A DNA stretch of 6,957 nt from Propionibacteriaceae bacterium (lineage in GTDB: Bacteria > Actinomycetota > Actinomycetes > Propionibacteriales > Propionibacteriaceae), in the NCBI GenBank assembly GCA_020438595.1, contig JAGQUI010000138.1, positions 1-6,957 of the forward strand, read 5' to 3'. This document shows positions 1 through 5,487 of the stretch, one piece after another. The translations under genes were made by a program, and so were the position numbers. Below the pieces are notes generated by a model, which searched no databases, was not told the origin of the DNA, and saw only the letters and a list, made by a program, of their open reading frames with translations. Position 1 is the first letter of the stretch; the number at the start of each line of letters is the position of its first letter.

Positions 1-801
1 CAATTGCCCTGGGGCCACAACCTGGTGCTGCTCACCAAGCTAAAAGCGCCGGAAATGCGCCTGGCCTACGCACAGGCCGCCATCGAGCACGGCTGGTCAC
101 GCAATGTGCTGAACATCCACATCGAAACCCGGCGGCTGGAGCGCAGCGGCCAGGCCATCACCAATTTCGTCGAGCGCCTGCCCGCACCGGGCAGCGATCT
201 GGCGCAGCAGTCGCTCAAAGACCCGTATCTGTTCGATTTTCTCGATGTGGGCAGCGAGGCCGACGAGCGCGAGATCGAGTCGGCGCTGGTCAAGCACATC
301 ACCCAGTTTCTGCTGGAGCTGGGCGCGGGCTTTGCCTTTGTCGGGCGGCAGGTGCACCTGGAAGTGGGCGGCGATGACTTCTTCATCGACCTGCTGTTCT
401 TCCACGTCGAGCAGCTGCGGTACGTCGTGATCGAGCTCAAGGCCAAGAAGTTCGATCCGCGCGACGCCGGCCAACTCGGCTTCTACGTCGCCCTCATCGA
501 AGACCAACTTCGCCGACCGCAGCACCAACCCACCGTCGGCATGCTCCTGGTAGCCGACAAGAACGACTCCGTCGTCCGCTACGCCTTGGCGGGCACCACG
601 CAGCCGATCGCGGTGTCTCGATATCAACTCTCCTCATCGGTGCAGGCTGCCCTTCCGTCCGAGGACGCAATCACACGTGCTGTCGCGATCGAGTTCCACG
701 GCAGAGAGAGAGAGCTGACAGCTGATTCAGGACCCCATGACCCGTCGCTCGCCGTGGTGTGGAGACCACCGGATGCGCGAGACGCGATCATGGACGCGTG
801 A
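1..801 (+). CDS. YhcG/DUF1016-type PD-(D/E)xK nuclease, 5'-truncated by window edge
   Basis: The reading frame is open from base 1 (CAA, then TTG at 4, giving QLPWGHN), so the true start lies upstream and the TTG is not the start. The WGHN and helical section at its beginning matches the middle of YhcG/DUF1016 proteins (usually about 330-380 aa), so roughly the C-terminal two thirds is present. The PD-(D/E)xK core is visible: Asp at 388-390 in FFIDLLFF, then E-L-K with Glu at 433-435 and Lys at 439-441, followed by a conserved QLGFY stretch at about 469-486. Family members are predicted DNA nucleases often found beside type I restriction genes; their exact role is poorly known. The C-terminus is odd: about 25 residues after an (AG)6 tract at 703-714 look unlike the family's usual ending, and the stop TGA (799-801) overlaps the next gene's GTG. 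Family assignment is secure; function is inferred. Confidence 0.5.
   Translation, partial: QLPWGHNLVLLTKLKAPEMRLAYAQAAIEHGWSRNVLNIHIETRRLERSGQAITNFVERLPAPGSDLAQQSLKDPYLFDFLDVGSEADEREIESALVKHITQFLLELGAGFAFVGRQVHLEVGGDDFFIDLLFFHVEQLRYVVIELKAKKFDPRDAGQLGFYVALIEDQLRRPQHQPTVGMLLVADKNDSVVRYALAGTTQPIAVSRYQLSSSVQAALPSEDAITRAVAIEFHGRERELTADSGPHDPSLAVVWRPPDARDAIMDA
703..714 (+). repeat. (AG)6 dinucleotide tract in the 3' end of the YhcG-type gene
   Basis: Six perfect AG units encode Arg-Glu-Arg-Glu. Translating by hand, one unit fewer gives a stop at 723-725 and one unit more gives a stop at 716-718. Only the present number lets the frame continue to 801. Six units is short for an active slippage tract, so a regulatory role is speculative. 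Confidence 0.5.
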
Positions 802-1649
802 CTCAACATACGGCGGCTTACCTTCGACGCACTTACGAATCGCTCGAGCAATTCCAGGCAGCGTTCGACTCCTTCATGGAACTCCACCAAGAAGGAAGCA
901 TGAGTGGTCCAGGGCTCGGCTACCTCCCGACCTGCTGGCCGGAGGAAGGCGCTGACCCGGCTGAGGTCTCCCGGAGAACCGACCAGGTGGCGCGCCTCTC
1001 CGGCGAATGCGCGGCGGTGGCAGATCTGACAGGGGCGAACATGGGGGTACAGGGCATCGGCGTCGTCGATCCGATCATGAACTGGGACACGATGCTGCGA
1101 CCGAAGGCGTTCCTTTACCCGAGCGAACTGAGAAGTATCATCACCCGCTGCCTTGGAGTCCTCACCGCGAAGATCGCGGAAGCTGAGGAGGCCGAGAGGA
1201 CTGTCGAATTGCCTGTCCTTGGGCCAGCATCGCTGCATCCGACGGTCTGGAACGCGGCAGCACCTTTCTGGACGATGCATCAGCTGCAGGCGGCCGTCCG
1301 AGCCGGCGCAGACGCTGTCGTGAATGCCGCGAAGGGACTCGGTGTGCGGAATGACCTCCCCGAAACCTCGATCTGGCAGCAGCTGTTCTCGACGAATGAC
1401 CCGATGCCAGGACGGCCTCGGCTTCGCTGGCCTGGGGACCCCGAGGACCGTGACGTGAAGACGATGCAGGACGGCCTGCGCCAGTTCGCCCCGGGAGTGC
1501 AAATGACGGTTCGCAACCCGGCGACCCACGCCCAGGGTGCGCTCACCGAGCAGGAGGCGTTTGAACTCCTCGCGACCTTGTCGATGCTGTCCCGATTCGT
1601 GGAGCGGTGCGACGTTCTCGATCCGGCTGATCAGGGCGAGCCACAGTAG
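798..1649 (+). CDS. TIGR02391 (Hypoth_Ymh) family protein with HEPN-like R-x4-H motif
   Basis: This 283-aa protein starts at GTG 798, which overlaps the upstream stop as GTGA and suggests translational coupling. Alternatives are ATG 759, which would overlap the upstream gene by 43 bases and add an unconvincing 13 residues, and ATG 900, which is preceded by an AAGAAGGA Shine-Dalgarno-like stretch. Residues about 90-140 contain the VDPIMNWDTML and helical segments that precede the family domain in high-GC relatives. The conserved C-terminal domain runs from LHP (146-148), through the WQQLFS and RLRWPGDPED segments, to RNPATH (239-244) and a final helix near 255-275. R239 and H244 form R-x4-H, the spacing of the HEPN ribonuclease signature. 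TIGR02391 proteins have no proven activity that I can cite; they recur near restriction and abortive-infection genes. Family is confident, RNase function is inference, and the start is uncertain. Confidence 0.5.
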   Translation: MTQHTAAYLRRTYESLEQFQAAFDSFMELHQEGSMSGPGLGYLPTCWPEEGADPAEVSRRTDQVARLSGECAAVADLTGANMGVQGIGVVDPIMNWDTMLRPKAFLYPSELRSIITRCLGVLTAKIAEAEEAERTVELPVLGPASLHPTVWNAAAPFWTMHQLQAAVRAGADAVVNAAKGLGVRNDLPETSIWQQLFSTNDPMPGRPRLRWPGDPEDRDVKTMQDGLRQFAPGVQMTVRNPATHAQGALTEQEAFELLATLSMLSRFVERCDVLDPADQGEPQ

Positions 1650-1747
1650 TCGCTCCAGATCAGCACGATCGTGGCCTTCGCTTCTGCTCCCGACGGGATC
1701 ATCGCGGGATACGGTGAGCAACGACACCCGCGGAGAGGACGCTTGAG
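1650..1747 (+). other. 98-base gap upstream of hsdM, possible internal promoter region
   Basis: This is the only sizeable gap in the window. It contains a perfect 10-base palindrome, CACGATCGTG, at 1664-1673. It also holds a weak TAnnnT-type -10 candidate (TACGGT, 1710-1715) without a convincing -35 at normal spacing, and a Shine-Dalgarno sequence at its end. I see no GC-rich hairpin followed by a T run, so no terminator is supported. The hsdM operon could have its own promoter here or be read through from upstream; the sequence does not decide. Confidence 0.5.
1732..1738 (+). promoter_or_regulatory. ribosome-binding site supporting the TTG start of hsdM
   Basis: GGAGAGG ends 9 bases before TTG 1748. 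The next in-frame ATG is deep inside the conserved N-terminal helical domain, at the MFFKWIS segment, so this site decides in favour of the TTG start. Confidence 0.5.
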
Positions 1748-3265
1748 TTGACCACTGCCAGCAGCACGGACGGTCGACTCACCCAGACCGAACTGGAGCG
1801 TGCGCTATGGGCCGCTGCGAACGCGCTCCGCGGCCCGGTGGACGCGGGCGACTACAAGGCGTACGTCTTCCCGGTGATGTTCTTCAAGTGGATCAGCGAC
1901 AACTGGGACTACCGGCACGCGCAGGCGCTCGCCGAGTGGGGCGACGAACTGACTCCGATCATCGAGTACGCCGACTACCAGCCGTTCACCGTACCCAACG
2001 GCTGCCACTGGGTCGACGTGCACAGCACCGCGGTGAACGTCGGCGCCAAGCTCGGGGACGCCCTGGACCGCATCCAGGAGGCCAACCGCGACCTCGCCGG
2101 CGTCTTCGGCGATGTCCAGTGGGCCAACACCGACCGGCTGCCCGAGTCGGCGTTGACCGCCCTGCTCGACACCTTCCATCCGCTCAAGCTCGACCCCGAC
2201 CACGTCTCCGGCGACCTCCTCGGCAACGCCTACGAGTACCTCCTCCGCGAGTTCGCCGAAGCCTCGGGCAAGAAGGCCGGCGAGTTCTTCACCCCGCGCC
2301 ACGTCGTGCACCTGCTGGTGAAGATCCTCGACCCACAGCCCGGCGACGAGGTCGTCGACCCTGCCTGCGGTTCGGGCGGCATGCTCGTCGAGACCGTCAA
2401 CGCCGTTCGGGACGCGGGCGGCAACCCCGACTCGTTGCGGCTGCGAGGCCAGGAGATCAACTTGACCACCTCGGCGATCGCGAAGATGAACCTCTACCTC
2501 CACGGGCTGGAGGACTTCGAGATCCGCCGCGGCGACACCTTCCGAGAACCTAAGTTCCTCGAGCGCGGCCGGATGAAGCAGTTCGACGTCGTCATCGCCA
2601 ATCCGCCGTTCAGCCTGCAGAACTGGGGCGCCGGCACCTGGGACAAGGACCCCTACGGACGCGTCCTGTGCGCGGTGCCGCCGGCCAAGAACGGCGACTT
2701 CGCCTGGATCCAGCACATGGTCGCCTCGATGAAGCCCGACAGCGGACGGGTCGGCGTCGTCATGCCCCACGGGGTGCTGTTCCGCGGCGGCAAGGAGGGC
2801 GACATCCGCCGCTGCCTACTCGAGAAGGACCTCCTCGAAGCCGTCATCGGGCTGCCCACCAACCTGTTCTACTCCACCTCCATCCCGGTCTGCCTGCTGA
2901 TCTGGCGTCACACCAAGGCTCCGGAACGCCAGGGCAAGGTGCTGTTCGTCGACGCCTCGGCCCGCTTCACGCCCGGACGCAACCAGAACACGATGGACGA
3001 TGCCGACATCGAGGCCGTCCACGCCGCCTACGCCCGCGGCGAGGATGTGGACGGGGACGGCGGCGTCGCTCTGCGGCTGGTCGGGCTGGACGAGATCGCC
3101 GCCAACGGCTTCGACCTCAACATCGGCCGCTACCTCCAGTCCGCCCACACCGCTGAGGTGGACGTCGAAGCCGCGCTGGCCGCCTACCGGGACGCCCGCG
3201 AAGCGTTGCGCGCCGCCGAGCGGACGCTGGACGCCAAGCTGAAAGCCGCAGGCTTCGATGCGTGA
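1748..3265 (+). CDS. hsdM: type I restriction-modification system DNA methyltransferase subunit HsdM
   Basis: HsdM transfers a methyl group from S-adenosylmethionine to adenine N6 at the site chosen by HsdS, and forms the core of both the methyltransferase and the full restriction complex. The 505-aa length is normal for the family. The N-terminal HsdM_N helical domain covers about residues 10-150 and includes the LRGPVDAGDYKAYVF and FFKWISD segments. The catalytic domain has GEFFTPRHVV just before it, SAM-binding motif I DPACGSGGM at 204-212, and the adenine-methylase motif IV NPPF at 285-288. A charged helical tail at about 470-505 probably contacts HsdS. The start is TTG, chosen because of the Shine-Dalgarno at 1732-1738 and because the family N-terminus then begins a few residues in. 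The stop overlaps the hsdS start by 8 bases. Codons here favour C in the third position, unlike mrr and hsdR downstream. The gene appears intact. Confidence 0.5.
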   Translation: MTTASSTDGRLTQTELERALWAAANALRGPVDAGDYKAYVFPVMFFKWISDNWDYRHAQALAEWGDELTPIIEYADYQPFTVPNGCHWVDVHSTAVNVGAKLGDALDRIQEANRDLAGVFGDVQWANTDRLPESALTALLDTFHPLKLDPDHVSGDLLGNAYEYLLREFAEASGKKAGEFFTPRHVVHLLVKILDPQPGDEVVDPACGSGGMLVETVNAVRDAGGNPDSLRLRGQEINLTTSAIAKMNLYLHGLEDFEIRRGDTFREPKFLERGRMKQFDVVIANPPFSLQNWGAGTWDKDPYGRVLCAVPPAKNGDFAWIQHMVASMKPDSGRVGVVMPHGVLFRGGKEGDIRRCLLEKDLLEAVIGLPTNLFYSTSIPVCLLIWRHTKAPERQGKVLFVDASARFTPGRNQNTMDDADIEAVHAAYARGEDVDGDGGVALRLVGLDEIAANGFDLNIGRYLQSAHTAEVDVEAALAAYRDAREALRAAERTLDAKLKAAGFDA

Positions 3266-4436
3266 CGGGTGGACCGAGTGGCGCGCGGCGGACGTGATGG
3301 AGATCAACCCGCGCACGGTGGGCGTCACCGACCAGAGCCCATTCATCACGATGGCCGATGTCTCCGAGTGGGGTCGATGGGCAAGGTCATCCTCTGCAAG
3401 AGGCTCGCGCGGAGGATGCCGCGCACAGGGCGGAGACACTCTCGTGGCTCGCATCACCCCTTGCCTGGAGAACGGCAAGATCGCGCAGGTCCCGCGCGAG
3501 TGGGGTGCGGTAGGCGGGTCCACGGAGTTCATCGTTCTCCGCGCCGGCGGTCGAGTGCTTCCCGATTTCGTTTACCTCTGGGCGCAGTCGCGCGATACCC
3601 ACGCCGCTGCCATTCGGCGAATGATCGGCACAACGGGCAGGCAACGCGTCGGCTCAGCTGACTACGGGGACCTGCCCATCCTCATCCCGCCGGCCTCAGA
3701 GCAACAGCGCATCGTAGACCTGATCGGCACCCTCGACGACGCCATCACAGCTGTCGACCGAGAGCGCGAAGAGTCGGAGAGCACCCGCGGCTCGATCTGC
3801 GCGGCAGCGCAAGCTTCTGGTGTCTCGACGCCGCTTGCTGACCTGGCAGTGGTGTCGCAGGGCAAGTCGCTACCCAAGGCGATCCAGGGATCGAAGCTGG
3901 GCAGCACGCCTTGGTACAAGATCGCTGACATGGCTCAGCTACACAACGTGCACGGCTACACGCGGGCCGAGACGATGCTCACCGCTGAGGGCCTGGAGAA
4001 GCACGGCGGCCAGCTAGTGTCACCGGGCGCCGTCGTGTTTCCGAGGGTCGGGGCGGCGGTCCTCACAGAGAAGAAGCGCCTCGTGCTTGTCGAAGGGGCG
4101 GTCGACGAGAACCATCTCGTGCTCACGCCAAGGCAAGGCACAGACAGCGAGGTGCTGCTCGCTGTGATGGAGCGACTCAAGCTCTCCGACCTCGTGCAGA
4201 CCGGGGCGGTGCCTTCGCTGAACATGGGCCTGATCCGCTCGACGAAGGTGTCATGGCCCGCAGATTCGGTCGGATCGCTTGGTGAGGTGCTTGGCCAGTT
4301 CCGTGAATCGCTAGTCGCGCTGACCGCGTCTGCCCGACGGTTGCGTGGTCTTCGCTCACAGCTACTCACCGCCCTCCTGTCCGGCGAGCACGAGATCCCC
4401 GAGTCCTACGACGATCTGATGGAGGTGGCGTCATGA
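3258..4436 (+). CDS. hsdS: type I restriction-modification system specificity subunit HsdS
   Basis: HsdS reads the bipartite DNA target and positions HsdM and HsdR. At 392 aa it is a normal two-half subunit. TRD1 covers about residues 5-145. The central conserved region begins at EQQRIVDLIGTLDDAI (148-163) and continues through a charged helix to about 185. TRD2 runs from about 191 to 340, with typical TRD segments such as SPGAVVFPRVG. The distal conserved region includes RSQLLTALLSGEHEIP before the C-terminus. The two conserved regions resemble each other, as expected for the half-repeat structure. ATG 3258 lies inside the end of hsdM (ATGCGTGA), indicating coupled translation. TRD1 has a Ser/Arg/Gly-rich stretch (about residues 43-57) before GDTLVARITPCLENGK; I judge it natural rather than a double frameshift. 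The target sequence cannot be predicted by eye. Confidence 0.5.
   Translation: MRDGWTEWRAADVMEINPRTVGVTDQSPFITMADVSEWGRWARSSSARGSRGGCRAQGGDTLVARITPCLENGKIAQVPREWGAVGGSTEFIVLRAGGRVLPDFVYLWAQSRDTHAAAIRRMIGTTGRQRVGSADYGDLPILIPPASEQQRIVDLIGTLDDAITAVDREREESESTRGSICAAAQASGVSTPLADLAVVSQGKSLPKAIQGSKLGSTPWYKIADMAQLHNVHGYTRAETMLTAEGLEKHGGQLVSPGAVVFPRVGAAVLTEKKRLVLVEGAVDENHLVLTPRQGTDSEVLLAVMERLKLSDLVQTGAVPSLNMGLIRSTKVSWPADSVGSLGEVLGQFRESLVALTASARRLRGLRSQLLTALLSGEHEIPESYDDLMEVAS
4421..4427 (+). promoter_or_regulatory. strong ribosome-binding site for the Mrr-like gene, inside hsdS
   Basis: GGAGGTG lies 5 bases before ATG 4433, within the last codons of hsdS. Together with the ATGA stop/start overlap it fixes the start and suggests efficient coupled translation of the nuclease. 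Confidence 0.5.
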
Positions 4437-5482
4437 CGAGCGCGTGGGTGGTTCGGGGTGGCCGGGCCGGCGAGCACGAGCAGTGGAACCTGGCGCACGG
4501 TCGGGCCACGATCGGGTGGGCGCCGATCGGCGATCTGTCGATTTGTTCGTCGCGCGATGACGTGAGGGCCTTGGTGAGCTCGGCGTATCCGGGCAACACG
4601 CCGGTGAGTGTGGGCATTCAGACCGGGCAGCTGTGGGCCTTCCGGCACTCGATCCAGCCGGGCGATCTGGTGGTGATGCCCCTGAAGAGCCGGCTGGGCT
4701 ATGTGGCTCTGGGTCGCTGCACGGGTAGCTACGGCTACGACGCGGCCGCGGATCAGAACCGGCGTCACTTCCTGCCGGTGGAGTGGCAGCCCGAGCCGGT
4801 GTCGAAGACGGTGCTGAAGGATGACTTGCTGGCGACGTTGAACGGCATGATGACGGTGTTCGCGCCGTCCCGGAATGGTGCGGCGCGACGGCTTGAGAGG
4901 GTGTGGGCGACGGGCATCGATCCGGGCCAGAGCGGCTCGCCAGCGGTGGCGCCGCCGGCGCCCCCGGTGGAAGCCGACGTCGTGAACGATCCGCCGGCCG
5001 TTCCTTCGCTGGAGGCGATTCGCGATCGCATCCGGACCCGGATCGTGGAGGGCTTCGGCGGCCACAAGCTCACCGGTCTGGTCGCGGACATCCTCACCGC
5101 CCTCGGCTATGGATGTGAGGTGTCCCCGCCCGGCCCGGACGGTGGCATCGACATTCGCGCGGGGCGTGGTCCGTTGGGGTTGGACACCCTGACCATCGTC
5201 GAAGTGAAGTCGCAGCCGAGCCCGGTCGATGTGTTCGTGGTCCGCGGCCTGCACAGCGCGATCGGCCGGACTGGCGCCACTCAGGGGCTGCTGGTCGCGA
5301 TGGGTGGGCTGAACGCGCCGGCGCGCAAGGAGTGGCTGGACCTGCGCAGCACGATCCAGGTGTGGGACTCGGAGGTGCTGCTGGAGAAGCTGTTCGAGAC
5401 GTATCCGCGCTTGCCGGAGGCCACCAGGGCGGCGTTGCCGTTGAGGCAGGCGTGGGTGCTGGACGACGAGTCGGAGGGCTGA
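4433..5482 (+). CDS. Mrr-type restriction endonuclease with N-terminal PUA/EVE-like domain
   Basis: This 349-aa protein resembles the restriction system proteins grouped as COG4127. Residues 1 to about 160 form the N-terminal domain, starting WVVRGGRAGEHEQW and including GQLWAFRHSIQPGDLVVMPLK, a PUA/EVE-like pattern; such folds often bind modified bases. A Pro/Ala-rich linker follows at about 168-192. The Mrr catalytic domain covers about 193-320, with GHKLTGLVADILTALGY, then PDGGIDI with Asp240, and VEVKSQ with Glu257 and Lys259. These are the expected D...ExK residues of a PD-(D/E)xK nuclease, so it looks active. Mrr proteins commonly cut methylated DNA (type IV restriction), but this protein's target is unknown. 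ATG 4433 overlaps the hsdS stop as ATGA, and hsdR starts 5 bases after its stop, so it is embedded in the type I operon. Family is confident; modification dependence is inferred. Confidence 0.5.
   Translation: MTSAWVVRGGRAGEHEQWNLAHGRATIGWAPIGDLSICSSRDDVRALVSSAYPGNTPVSVGIQTGQLWAFRHSIQPGDLVVMPLKSRLGYVALGRCTGSYGYDAAADQNRRHFLPVEWQPEPVSKTVLKDDLLATLNGMMTVFAPSRNGAARRLERVWATGIDPGQSGSPAVAPPAPPVEADVVNDPPAVPSLEAIRDRIRTRIVEGFGGHKLTGLVADILTALGYGCEVSPPGPDGGIDIRAGRGPLGLDTLTIVEVKSQPSPVDVFVVRGLHSAIGRTGATQGLLVAMGGLNAPARKEWLDLRSTIQVWDSEVLLEKLFETYPRLPEATRAALPLRQAWVLDDESEG
5473..5477 (+). promoter_or_regulatory. ribosome-binding site for hsdR
   Basis: GGAGG lies 10 bases before ATG 5488, inside the last codons of the Mrr-like gene. 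A second, closer GAGG occurs at 5481-5484. The GGAGG spacing fits ATG 5488 better than the in-frame ATG 5497, though either could serve. Confidence 0.5.
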
Positions 5483-5487
5483 GGCAC

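Noticed and set aside
624..1727. Antisense open frame of about 367 codons
   Set aside because: It covers the TIGR02391 gene, whose sense-strand family motifs are clear. The antisense translation shows no domain.
1650..1747. Rho-independent terminator after the TIGR02391 gene
   Set aside because: No stable GC-rich hairpin followed by a T run is visible.
1805..2770. Antisense open frame of about 321 codons, and a + strand Arg/Pro-rich frame at 1807-2553
   Set aside because: Both are out-of-frame shadows of hsdM, which carries DPACGSGGM and NPPF in the correct frame.
3375..3440. Possible compensated double frameshift in TRD1 of hsdS
   Set aside because: The Ser/Arg/Gly-rich stretch looked suspicious, but the flanking segments ADVSEW and GDTLVARITPCLENGK stay in one frame, and the alternative frame does not give a better TRD sequence.
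4406..5254. Antisense open frame of about 282 codons
   Set aside because: Arg/His-rich shadow opposite the Mrr-like gene with no recognisable motif.
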